Source of the DNA: Acidovorax sp. MR-S7
GTDB taxonomy: Bacteria; Pseudomonadota; Gammaproteobacteria; Burkholderiales; Burkholderiaceae_C
Assembly: GCF_000400995.2 (NCBI RefSeq)
Contig: NZ_DF238897.1
Location: 186,001 to 250,000 of the forward strand
Reading direction: 5' to 3'
Length of the DNA: 64,000 nucleotides
The position numbers were made by a program, and so were the translations under genes. This document shows positions 49,096-57,800 of the stretch, one piece after another (positions within the stretch are counted from its first letter, which is position 1; the number at the start of each line of letters is the position of its first letter). The notes beneath the pieces were generated by a model. It worked only from the letters and a program-made list of their open reading frames with translations, had not been told where the DNA came from and ran no database searches.

Positions 49096-50064
49096 ATGGC
49101 ACTGTCCGATATGAAGGTGTTCAACGAATACCTCAAGCGCGCCACCATCGAAACGCTGGCGCAAGACGTGGGCAAGTTCAATGCCGCGTCCGCTGGCGCG
49201 ATCCAGCTGACCACGCAAAGCATCGACGGCGATTTCCTCCAGGAATCGTTCTGGGCCGGCATCCATGGCGCCCAGCGCCGCGTGGACCGCTACGCCACGA
49301 ACAACGCCCAATCCGCCACCCCTCTGTCTCAGAAGCAGTACGACTCGGTGAAGATCGCCGGCGGTTTCGGCCCCATCCTGTGGGAGCCGGGCCAGCTGAG
49401 CTGGGTGCAGAAGTCGCCCGAGGAAGCGCTGGAAGTCATCTCGCGCAACCTATCCGAGGCCATCATGAGCGACCAGCTCAACACGGCCATCGCTGCCCTG
49501 GTGGCCGCCATCGGCAACCAGGCTGGCGCCACCAACGACGTGAGCGCGACCGCTGGCGTGACCTACAGCGCCATCAACAACGCCCACGCCAAGTTCGGCG
49601 ACGCCTCGGCCCGCATCGTGGCACAGGTGATGACCGGTGCGATGTACCACAAGCTGATCGGCCAGAACCTGGCCAATGCTGAGCGCCTGTTCAGCTTCAG
49701 CGGCGTGACCATCGTGGACATCCTGGGCAAGGCCGTGATCGTCACCGACGCACCCGCCCTGTTCGCCGCCGGCACGCCCGACAAGGCCAAGGTGCTGTCG
49801 CTGGTCAACGGCGCTGCCGTGGTGTCCGATGGCTCCGACCTGGTGACCAACATCCAGACCACCAACGGCAAGGAGCGCATCGAGACCACGATGCAGGCCG
49901 ACTACACCTTCGGCCTGGGCCTGCGCGGCTACACCTGGGACACCGCCAACGGCGGCAAGAGCCCGACCAACGCCGAGCTGGCAACCGGCACCAACTGGGA
50001 CCTGGTGGCCAACACCATCAAGGCCAGCGCTGGCGTCATCACCATCGGCGACGCTTCCAAGTAA
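49096..50064 (+). CDS. Major capsid protein
   Basis: A 322-aa protein following the scaffold. The N-terminal half is helical; the middle (EEALEVISRNLSEAIMSDQL) and the hydrophobic-aromatic tail are typical of phage coat proteins of this size. It resembles coat proteins annotated in DUF4055-portal phages. The fold class (P22- or HK97-like) cannot be fixed from the sequence alone. Confidence 0.82.
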   Translation: MALSDMKVFNEYLKRATIETLAQDVGKFNAASAGAIQLTTQSIDGDFLQESFWAGIHGAQRRVDRYATNNAQSATPLSQKQYDSVKIAGGFGPILWEPGQLSWVQKSPEEALEVISRNLSEAIMSDQLNTAIAALVAAIGNQAGATNDVSATAGVTYSAINNAHAKFGDASARIVAQVMTGAMYHKLIGQNLANAERLFSFSGVTIVDILGKAVIVTDAPALFAAGTPDKAKVLSLVNGAAVVSDGSDLVTNIQTTNGKERIETTMQADYTFGLGLRGYTWDTANGGKSPTNAELATGTNWDLVANTIKASAGVITIGDASK

Positions 50065-50120
50065 ACCCAGAAGCGCCGGGCGGCCACCACTGCCCGGCGC
50101 GTCACTGCAAGGAAAACGCC

Positions 50121-50399
50121 ATGCAAGAGCAACCTGTTTGGTATGAGCCGCACCCCTGCAGCCCGCAGCGCAAGGCCGAGCTGCGCGCGCAGGGCTACCG
50201 CATCGTGGATGCGGCGTTTGCGCCCGATGGCTGGCAAGCCCCTGAAGCCAGGAGCGGCGAAACGTCGGAAGACCCTGCGGACGCCGACGGCAACGGTTAT
50301 CTGTCCGTGGCCGAAATCCGCGATGCATTGGATGAGCGCGGCATCGAGTACGACCCCAAGGCCCGCCGCCCCGAGCTGCTGGCACTGCTGAAAGGCTGA
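50121..50399 (+). CDS. HeH/LEM-like head accessory protein, 92 aa
   Basis: The C-terminal segment LSVAEIRDALDERGIEYDPK then RPELLALLKG looks like the HeH/LEM helix-extension-helix found in phage Rho-N/head proteins. It sits between capsid and connector genes, so a head-completion or decoration role is possible. Confidence 0.6.
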   Translation: MQEQPVWYEPHPCSPQRKAELRAQGYRIVDAAFAPDGWQAPEARSGETSEDPADADGNGYLSVAEIRDALDERGIEYDPKARRPELLALLKG

Positions 50400-50403
50400 C
50401 CCC

Positions 50404-50814
50404 ATGCTGATCGTCGCGCCCGCCGATGGTTTCGACTCGCTGGTGTCTGTCGCCCATGCCGACGCCTACATGCTCAAGATGGGCCACTCATGGAGCGGCG
50501 CGCCGGAAGAAAGGGAAACCTACCTGCGCCGCGCGACCCAGTACCTGCTGAGCGCATACAGCATCCGGCCCGAGTACCTCAACCCTGTGCATACACAGAT
50601 TGAATCGGCCTGCTGCGAGGCGGCATTGCGGGCGTCAACGGGCCATCTGTTCGAGGACGTGGAGCCGGTGAGCATCAGCAGCGAAACCGTTGGGCCTATC
50701 AGCACGACGTACTCCGCCCCTCGCAACGGCGGGCAGGTGAAGTTCGGCGTCATTGATGCCCTGCTGCGTGGCCTGATCGACGGGCGCGGCATGGTCAAGC
50801 TGATCCGGGCCTGA
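50404..50814 (+). CDS. Head-tail connector (DnaT-like/gp6-like)
   Basis: A 136-aa helical protein with SLVSVAHADAYMLKMGHSWS, a typical start of the phage connectors annotated DnaT-like ssDNA-binding. By position it is the first connector below the portal. Confidence 0.72.
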   Translation: MLIVAPADGFDSLVSVAHADAYMLKMGHSWSGAPEERETYLRRATQYLLSAYSIRPEYLNPVHTQIESACCEAALRASTGHLFEDVEPVSISSETVGPISTTYSAPRNGGQVKFGVIDALLRGLIDGRGMVKLIRA

Positions 50815-50818
50815 CGCG

Positions 50819-51190
50819 ATGGCCAAGGACTACGACAAGACCGCTGCCGCCGCGCTGCGGATGCTGACCAATGCCGGTGCTGCCTGCACCATCGCCAGGC
50901 AAGGCGAAGGCAGCGGCAGCTACAACCCGGACACTGGCACGTTCGACCCCGCGCCGGCGCCGCTGGTGCAAACCGGCACTGCGGCAGTGTTCCCGTACCC
51001 GGAAAAGCTGATCGACGGCACCACGATCCTGCGCGGCGACCACAAAGCCTACGTTGCCCCGCAGCTCGATTGGGCGCCGCGCGCCACCGACGCCTTCACC
51101 TGGCAGTGCAAGAACTACACCGTCATCTCGGTGGATACCCTGGCACCTGCGGGGCGTGTGGTGCTGTACACGCTGCAAGTGAGGGCTTGA
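50819..51190 (+). CDS. Head closure protein-like, 123 aa
   Basis: A beta-rich 123-aa protein that starts 4 bases after the connector gene. Size, order and features (PLVQTGTAAVFPYPEKLIDG, VISVDTLAPAGRVVLYTLQV) match head-closure proteins such as SPP1 gp16. Assignment is mostly by synteny. Confidence 0.68.
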   Translation: MAKDYDKTAAAALRMLTNAGAACTIARQGEGSGSYNPDTGTFDPAPAPLVQTGTAAVFPYPEKLIDGTTILRGDHKAYVAPQLDWAPRATDAFTWQCKNYTVISVDTLAPAGRVVLYTLQVRA

Positions 51191-51192
51191 CC

Positions 51193-51588
51193 ATGGGTTT
51201 TGCCGTCAACCTCAACAAGCTCTGCGAGCGCGCAAAGGACAAGGCGCACATCGTGGTGCGAAAGACCGCGTTCGAGCTGCAGGGGATGATGATTGACACC
51301 TCGCCAGTTCGGACAGGGCGCTTTCGCAGCAACTGGGCCGTGGGCTTGGGCGCCATCAACACCAGCGCCGACGCTGCACCGGACAAAACAGGCGACTCAG
51401 CCAAGGGCCGCGCGCAAGCTGCATTGCAGGGCTGGAAGCCCGGGCAGACAATTTACTTGAGTAATTCAGTCCCCTATGCACTTCGCCTGGAGCGGGGCTG
51501 GTCGCAACAGGCGCCGCAGGGCATGGTGCGCCTGACCGTGCAGCGCTACGGCGATGCACTGGCCGAGGCTGTGAAAGGGCTGAAGTGA
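51193..51588 (+). CDS. HK97 gp10-like tail component
   Basis: A 131-aa protein: VRKTAFELQGMMIDTSPVRT, then GRFRSNWAVGLGAI, the pattern of HK97-gp10 proteins that join the neck and the tail. ATG 51193 was chosen after the previous stop. Probably located at the head-tail joint. Confidence 0.8.
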   Translation: MGFAVNLNKLCERAKDKAHIVVRKTAFELQGMMIDTSPVRTGRFRSNWAVGLGAINTSADAAPDKTGDSAKGRAQAALQGWKPGQTIYLSNSVPYALRLERGWSQQAPQGMVRLTVQRYGDALAEAVKGLK

Positions 51589-51989
51589 GCATTGCCGCCA
51601 TCCAAAGCGCCCTCGAAAAGCGCCTGCTGGCCCTGTCCCCGCAGCTGCCCACCGCGTGGGAAAACGTCACCTTCACCCCGCCCTCCAGCATGTGGCAGCG
51701 CGTGAACCACCTGATCAATGCCCCCCGCGATCTGGCGTTGGAGCGCACGCTGCGTCTGGATCGCGGGATTTTCCAGGTCACTGTACACGCGCCCATCAAC
51801 ACGGGGCGCCTGGCTGCCATGCAGCGCGCCGAGCTGATCCGTGACCACTTCGCCCCGGTGCTAATGCTGACCGAGGGCGCTGTGCGCGTGGACATCGTGG
51901 ACACGCCGCGCATCGCCTCACCGATGGCTGATGAGCCGTGGTGGGCGGTGCCGGTGTCTGTGTACTGGAGTGCGTTCATCGCCACCTGA
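51585..51989 (+). CDS. Tail terminator (DUF4128-like)
   Basis: A 134-aa protein starting at GTG that overlaps the previous stop (GTGA). SIAAIQSALEKRLLALSPQL and QVTVHAPINTGRLAAMQRAE match DUF4128, the gpU-like tail terminator family. It caps the tail tube and stops its growth. Confidence 0.78.
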   Translation: MSIAAIQSALEKRLLALSPQLPTAWENVTFTPPSSMWQRVNHLINAPRDLALERTLRLDRGIFQVTVHAPINTGRLAAMQRAELIRDHFAPVLMLTEGAVRVDIVDTPRIASPMADEPWWAVPVSVYWSAFIAT

Positions 51990-52021
51990 ATTCTTGAGCC
52001 GGCGCAGACCGGACGACCCCG

Positions 52022-52047
52022 AGCCGCCCGCTGAGGCGGCTTTTTTG
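52022..52047 (+). terminator. Terminator after the tail terminator gene
   Basis: GCCGCC-CGCTGA-GGCGGC followed by TTTTTT. Confidence 0.8.
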
Positions 52048-52070
52048 TTTGTGCGCGCGAAAGGACTGTT

Positions 52071-52559
52071 ATGCACGCCCCCATCGTTTCTGTCATCAAT
52101 GGCGAGCCGCTGGCCTCCACTGAGGTGATTGCGCGCGGCTTCAAGGTGCCACACCGCAACGTGATCGGCCTGGTGCGCGCGCACGCCGGCACCCTGGCCG
52201 AGTTCGGGGTAATCGCAACTCAGCTGCGATTTAACCCGCGCGGCAAGCCGACAGAATTTGCCCTGCTCAATGAGCGACAAGCCACCCTTGTGATGACCAT
52301 GCTTCGCAACACGCCGCAGGTGCTGCAATTCAAGGTCGCCCTGGTGCGCGAGTTCTACCGGATGCGTGATGCGCTCAACCAGCGCGATCAAAACCTGTGG
52401 CAGCAGATGCAAGCACTGATTGCCCGCGAAGTCGAATCCAAGGTGCGCGCCAGCTTCGGCAGCCATTTGATGCTTGAGCGCAAGCGCGAGATCCCGTACT
52501 TCACCACCGAGCGCGAGCGGCTGGAAGCCGAGCTTCAGCCATCGCTGCTGCCGCACTGA
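52071..52559 (+). CDS. Rha-family regulatory protein
   Basis: A 162-aa Rha protein: STEVIARGFKVPHRNVIGLV, LNERQATLVMTMLRNTPQVL and EFYRMRDAL. Rha interferes with phages such as P22 derivatives when host IHF is missing. It sits between tail genes and is enclosed by terminators, so it is probably a separately regulated accessory gene (moron). Confidence 0.83.
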   Translation: MHAPIVSVINGEPLASTEVIARGFKVPHRNVIGLVRAHAGTLAEFGVIATQLRFNPRGKPTEFALLNERQATLVMTMLRNTPQVLQFKVALVREFYRMRDALNQRDQNLWQQMQALIAREVESKVRASFGSHLMLERKREIPYFTTERERLEAELQPSLLPH

Positions 52560-52582
52560 TTGCCACACGTCCTTTCGTGGTT

Positions 52583-52614
52583 GCCCGCCCCGATCCGTCG
52601 CGGCGGGCTTTTTT
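52583..52614 (+). terminator. Terminator after the Rha gene
   Basis: GCCCGCC and GGCGGGC around 12 bases followed by TTTTTT. Confidence 0.8.
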
Positions 52615-52630
52615 ACACCCAGATTCGCCT

Positions 52631-52732
52631 ATGTCGCCCACCACCCGCGAACTCCACCAAACGCTGATCCGCCTCATCAAAGGCTGCATCGGCGCCTGGG
52701 AGCGCTGGCTTGAGCAGCAAGCCCAGAAGTAG
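52631..52732 (+). CDS. 33-aa small phage protein
   Basis: Starts MSPTTRELHQTLIRLIKGCI: one amphipathic or short hydrophobic helix ending in WERWLEQQ. Similar tiny ORFs before tail-tube genes are common in related phages. Function unknown. Confidence 0.5.
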   Translation: MSPTTRELHQTLIRLIKGCIGAWERWLEQQAQK

Positions 52733-52845
52733 CTCCACCGTTTTCTCTAACCCTGCCTCGCAGGCCTGCCACTCCCGCCAGGGACTCGCAGCCATGACGC
52801 CTCGCAGAAATCGCCCCGGAAGGGGCACTTTCTGAAAGGCCCACT

Positions 52846-53493
52846 ATGGCACGCACTCCGAATGGGACCGTTCACGCGGTCGCCACCGTCCTCGCATCCG
52901 CGAAGACCATCACCGCTATCACCAACGCCGCCGAAGCGTCGTGCTCCAGCACGGCCCACGGCTACAGCGTCGGCGACATCCTCGTCATCTACAGCGGCTG
53001 GGGCCGACTGAACTTCCGCGCAGCCCGCGTGAAGTCCGTCACCACAGACGCTTTTGTGCTGGAGAAGATCGACACCAGCAACACCGAGCTGTTCACGCCA
53101 GGCGGCGGCGCCGGTTCCGCGCGCAAGGTCAGCACCTGGGTTGACCTGGACCGCACGATGAACCACAGCTCCAGCGGCGGCGACGCCAAGACCGTGAACG
53201 TGAAGTTCATCGAGTCGGACGTGGAAATCGTGCTGAACGACGGCTTCAACGCCGTGCAGCGCACCTTTGACATGGACGCCGACATGATCGGCACGCCCGC
53301 CTACGAGGCGCTCAAGACGCTGAGCGACACCAACGCCGACACCGTGGTTCGCCGCCGCGCCAAGACTGGCGCCGTGTCGCTGATCCCCGCCAAGGTCAGC
53401 TTCAACGAAGAAGAGTCCCTGACCGAAGGCCAGGCTGTGACCGTCAAGGGCACGTTCAACGCACAGAACATCAGCACCCGCTACGCGGCCTGA
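52846..53493 (+). CDS. Major tail tube protein
   Basis: A 215-aa beta-rich protein with an early variable region (AEASCSSTAHGYSVGDILVI) and a conserved-looking core (DMDADMIGTPAYEALKTLSD). Placement between tail terminator and chaperone genes fits the siphovirus tail tube (gpV-like). Confidence 0.8.
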   Translation: MARTPNGTVHAVATVLASAKTITAITNAAEASCSSTAHGYSVGDILVIYSGWGRLNFRAARVKSVTTDAFVLEKIDTSNTELFTPGGGAGSARKVSTWVDLDRTMNHSSSGGDAKTVNVKFIESDVEIVLNDGFNAVQRTFDMDADMIGTPAYEALKTLSDTNADTVVRRRAKTGAVSLIPAKVSFNEEESLTEGQAVTVKGTFNAQNISTRYAA

Positions 53494-53604
53494 TCCCACG
53501 GGCGATAGCCCATCACCCAGCACCGACGCACCCCGGTTCGTTCCTTTCGCAGGGACGGCCGGGGTGCGCACGGGCAATTTTCTCTTCCTGCGAAAGACAT
53601 CATC

Positions 53605-54027
53605 ATGAGCAAAGCCGACAAGCAAAAGTCCATCCCTGCCGCCAGCATCAAGAGCCTGAGCGGCATCGCCCCCGAATTCGATATGCCTGTGAACGTGCCG
53701 CGCCTGGATGGCACGTCGGTGGAACTGCAGATGCGCGCGAAGGGCATGCGCAAGTCCGAGTGGCTGGCCCTGCGTGACGCACACCTTCAAGACCTGCGCG
53801 ACAACGATAAGCCCCTGAAGGATGCCGAATTCTCGTTCTCGCAGATGGTGGGTGACCGCATGAAAGAGGCGGCCGCGCTGGTGACCAAGGGCGTCTCCGG
53901 CTGGCAGTTGGAGGACGCCTTCACAGCCGACAACCTCCTGGCCCTGGAAGATGTTCTCCCCGGTGCGATTCAGGCGATCCTTGGCACCTACGATGCCGCG
54001 ATGTTCCACGGCCGCCTGGGAAACTAG
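53605..54027 (+). CDS. Tail assembly chaperone (gpG-like)
   Basis: A 140-aa helical protein: RLDGTSVELQMRAKGMRKSE and EDVLPGAIQAILGTYDAAMF are typical of tail assembly chaperones. It ends in Leu-Gly-Asn-stop, where the GGA AAC codons form a slippery heptamer, so part of the ribosomes would continue in the -1 frame. It coats the tape measure during tail assembly. Confidence 0.85.
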   Translation: MSKADKQKSIPAASIKSLSGIAPEFDMPVNVPRLDGTSVELQMRAKGMRKSEWLALRDAHLQDLRDNDKPLKDAEFSFSQMVGDRMKEAAALVTKGVSGWQLEDAFTADNLLALEDVLPGAIQAILGTYDAAMFHGRLGN

Positions 54028-54362
54028 CTGCCGCCTCGCGCGCGCTCTATGAGCCCCCGATTACAGAATCCGAAGCGCGCTCCGAGGGGTTTGAGCTTGA
54101 GGACTATGAAACCGTCGTCATAGAAATCTGGCCAGACAACGAGCGCGCCCTGCAAATCTTCAGATTGGTGGGCACGAGGTGGCGGATTCCGCCAATGGGT
54201 GGCGTCCCAATTGGTCTCGAATGGGCATCTATCTATCCTCTGATGGATCGCCTTGGGCTGGATGATTCTGCCTGGAACTCTCTGCATGAGGACTTGATGG
54301 TTATGGAGGCCGAGGCCATCTCCACCATGCGCGAGTTCGCGCCGAAGCCAGAAGGCGGGTGA
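53605..54362 (+). CDS. Tail assembly chaperone frameshift product (gpGT-like)
   Basis: A -1 shift at GGGAAAC (54018-54024) joins the 140-aa chaperone to 112 more residues read from 54024 to the stop at 54360-54362, giving about 252 aa. The extension starts LAAASRALYEPPITESEARS. The -1 frame is open up to the slip and has no start of its own near the junction. In lambda, gpGT recruits the tail tube to the tape measure. Confidence 0.85.
54018..54024 (+). promoter_or_regulatory. Programmed -1 frameshift site
   Basis: GGGAAAC read as G GGA AAC in the 0 frame, followed at once by TAG. It is the X XXY YYZ pattern; lambda G/GT uses GGGAAAG. Confidence 0.85.
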
Positions 54363-54427
54363 TGGAAGGGCGGCGCTGTCGGCCATCCATGCGAAGTAAT
54401 ATCGCGTCATCAACGTATGGAGGCGGT

Positions 54428-54718
54428 ATGGAGATATTGATCGGCTGGGTGGCTCTATGTTTTGCGGTGGCGGCCTGGGCGCATTCCAAGGGGCGATTTG
54501 CCTTTGGATGGTTCATCATTTCGCTAATGCTCTCCCCGCTTGTCGGTGGCGTGATCGTTGCGGCTTTGCCAAAGGTCGGCAAAGCCGCATTGCCACGCGA
54601 CGAGGCTGGACAACCCATCACCGATCAGACCCACGTCCGCTGCCCCGATTGCCGGGAGTTAGTGCGCAGAGATGCGCGCAAGTGCAAGCACTGCAATACG
54701 GCGCTGGTGCCGCAGTAA
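54428..54718 (+). CDS. Membrane protein with C-terminal zinc ribbon, 96 aa
   Basis: Two membrane segments (ILIGWVALCFAVAAW, GWFIISLMLSPLVGGVIVAA), then a soluble zinc ribbon (RCPDCRELV..CKHCNTA). A TGGAGG site precedes the ATG. It lies between chaperone and tape measure, before two terminators, so it is probably a moron. An envelope role such as superinfection exclusion is only a guess. Confidence 0.65.
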   Translation: MEILIGWVALCFAVAAWAHSKGRFAFGWFIISLMLSPLVGGVIVAALPKVGKAALPRDEAGQPITDQTHVRCPDCRELVRRDARKCKHCNTALVPQ

Positions 54719-54738
54719 AAGCACTGAATCACACATAG

Positions 54739-54762
54739 ACCGCCTTCGGGCGGTTTTCTTTT
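54739..54762 (+). terminator. Terminator after the membrane protein gene, copy 1
   Basis: ACCGCC-TTCG-GGCGGT followed by TTTCTTTT. Confidence 0.85.
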
Positions 54763-54765
54763 CCC

Positions 54766-54791
54766 AAGGCTCGCTTCGGCGGGCCTTTTGT
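54766..54791 (+). terminator. Terminator after the membrane protein gene, copy 2
   Basis: A 9-bp stem (AAGGCTCGC with GCGGGCCTT, one G:U pair) closed by TTCG, then TTTTG. It is 4 bases after copy 1. Confidence 0.8.
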
Positions 54792-54808
54792 ATTTCTGAG
54801 GCGCCCCT

Positions 54809-57800
54809 ATGGCACTTGACGTTGAATCCATCGGCCTGGCGATGGACACCAGTGGGGTCGAGCGCGGCATCAAGTCGCTCGATGAGCTGGCCTCGCGTGG
54901 GCCGAAGGTTGAGCAGTCGCTGCAAAGCGTGGAGCGTGCCGCCAAACAGGCCGGGCAAGGCGTCAGCACGCTGGGGCAGAGCGCAGCGGCTACGGGCGTG
55001 GATAAGGTGGGCGCTGCAGGTGAGCGCGCCGCGCAGGGGCTGGGCAAGATGGGCCAGGCCGCGCAATCGGCCGTGTCCTCGCAGGCCGCCCTGTCGCGCG
55101 CCGTCGATGGCTTCACGCAGACCGAGCGCAAGTACATCCAGTCGCTGTTGGACGAGTTCAACGCGCTGGACCAGACCCGCGCCGCAAAGGCAGCCTACAT
55201 CGCGCAGCAAAAGGGAATGAGCCAAGCTGCTCAGGAAGTGGCGCGGGCGGTGGGCAGCAAGATTGAAGCCTACAAGGCAGAGCGGGCGGAGCTGGACAAG
55301 TTGTCCAATGCGTCAGAAATATCTGCGCAATCCATGGCCGGCATCGCCCGCGCCGGGGTGCAAGCCATCGCCGGCAGCGCGCTGCTGGTAGCCATCAAGG
55401 GCGTTGGTCAGGCGCTATTCGATGCCAGCGCGCAGGCAGAGAGGTTCCGCACCACGCTCAATTTCGCCACTGGCGGCCAGGGCGTCCAGGAGATCGCTTA
55501 CCTGCGCCGCGTGACCGGTGAGTTGGGCCTCCAGTTTGCCAGCACCGCGCAGGCGTACAGCGGCTTCCAGGCCGCAGCGCGAGGCACAGCGCTGGAGGGG
55601 CAGAAGGCCAAGGATGTGTTCGAGTCCATCGCCAAGGCGTCTGCCGTGATGGGCCTGTCTGCCGAGCAAAGTGGAGGCGTGCTGCTGGCGCTGCAGCAGA
55701 TGATTTCCAAGGGCACGGTGCAGGCCGAAGAGCTGCGAGGCCAGCTGGGTGAACGCTTGCCCGGCGCGTTCCAGATCGCCGCGAAAGCCATGGGTGTCAC
55801 CACGGCCGAGCTGGGCAAGATGCTGGAGCAGGGCCAAGTCGTTGCGGATGACTTTCTGCCGAAGTTCGCCGAAGCACTTGAGGAAGACCTGGGCGGGGCA
55901 GCAGAGAAAGCAGCCACCCGACTGGATGCAGCAGTCAACCGTTTTGACGCCGCCTGGGAGCGCTTGAAACAGAATGCTGGCGATAGTGGGTCGAGCAATT
56001 TCATCGCGGATCAGATGAACAGTGCTGCGGGCGCGCTGGACTATGTGTCTGTGGCGATGGAGAAAGCACGAGGGGACGGCGGCGGCTTCGCCAGTCAGAT
56101 GCTGGCCGCTGCTAGCGCGATGCACGACATGACGCTGGTCGGCAAGCGCACCGAGCAGAACATGTACGACAACGCCAAGGCCACGAAAGAGGCGGAGGCG
56201 AAGCTGGCGGACTTGCAAAAGCGTGCGGCGACCGAAGGCACAAGCGCCTGGCTGCTCAAGGAAATTGGCCAAACCAACCGCTACATCGCGACGTTGCAGC
56301 AAGCCCGCCGTGAGAGGGATGCGCTGGAGGGCGAGGGGGCACAACAGCGCGACCCGCGCGACATCCCCGCCACCATGACGCGCAGCGCCTCCTATGCCCG
56401 CTGGGCGCAGGAGCAGAAGGAGAGCGAGCAGAAGATGCTCGAAATCCGGATGCGCCAGTCAGGGGTCAATAAGCAGTACCTGCAAGAACTAAAGGACTTG
56501 GAGCAGGCGCTCGCCCGCCAAGTCATCACGCAGGACGAATACACCCAGCGTGTTTCCGCACTTGCCAAAACCACCTGGGACGCGAGCGTTGCCGGCAAAG
56601 CCGCAGCCAAGACCTCCAGCGAACGCGCCAGCGCCGCCAAGGCCGAGCAGTCCACCTATGACAAGCTGATCTCGTCCATCCAGACGAAGATCGCTCAGAA
56701 CGAAGCCGAGATTGCCGGCGGCGCAAAGCTGTCTGAGAACCAGAAGCTGCGCATCAAGTACGCGGAAGACCTGCAAGGATCGCTCCAGGGCATCACTGCG
56801 GCGCAACGCTCGGTGATCGAAGGCTACTTGGACGAGCACAAGGCGGCGGAGCTGGCGAACGTCGCGGCACGTGAGGCCATTAAGGCCGCGCAGGAGACCG
56901 CTGCTGCGCGCAACAGGGAAGCCGCTGGAATTGATGCTTGGATTCGCGCGCAAGAGGATGCTGCACGCCAGTCCCTCAAGTCCGTGCAGGATCGTATCCA
57001 CTCAATGGCGGATGAGGCGCGGGCCATTGAGCTTTCGCAGGCGCTGAACGTCAGCTTGGCGGAAGCGATTGAGCTTGTCGCCATCGCTCGCCTGGAGGAA
57101 AAGCAGGCTGGCTTTTATGAGGGCTCCGAAGGCTGGGAGGCCATCCAGCGCGAAATCAACGCGCGCCGGGAACTGCTGGGCCTGATCGGCAGCAAGGAAG
57201 CGCGCGAGGCCAACAAGCGCGCCGCAGACGAAGCCGCCAAGGACTGGGAGCGCACCGCGCAGACCATCAGCGACACCCTGGCCGACTACATCATGGGCGG
57301 CGGCAAGGATGCGGCGCAGTACCTCAAGCGCCTGTTCGCGACGCTGGTGCTGCAGCCTATCGTGCAGGTCGGCGTCGGCGCGCTTCTGGGTGCTGGCCCG
57401 GGTGGGCAGCTTGTCTCGGCGGCCATGGGTGGCGCGGGTGGTGGCAGTGCGCTGCTGAATAACGCGGGCTTGGTGGGCGCGGGCGCGCAAGCCATCTGGG
57501 GCCTTTCGGCTGGCGCCTCCACGGCCTCGCTGGTCGGTGCAAATGCGGTCGGCATGGCTGGCGGCGATGCGCTGGGCGCGCTGATCGCGGGCAACGGCGC
57601 TTGGGCGGGCGTAGGCACCGGGGCAGGCGCGGCGGCTGGCAGCGGCTTCATGGGTGCGCTCTCCGCGATCCCTGGCTGGGGCTGGGCACTTGCTGGCATT
57701 GCCGCCTTGGGCGGAATCCTCGCGGGCATGGACGACTCCGGCACGCCCCACATCGGCGGTTCTGCCGCGTGGAGTTCTTCGCAAGGGCTGCGCACGAACC

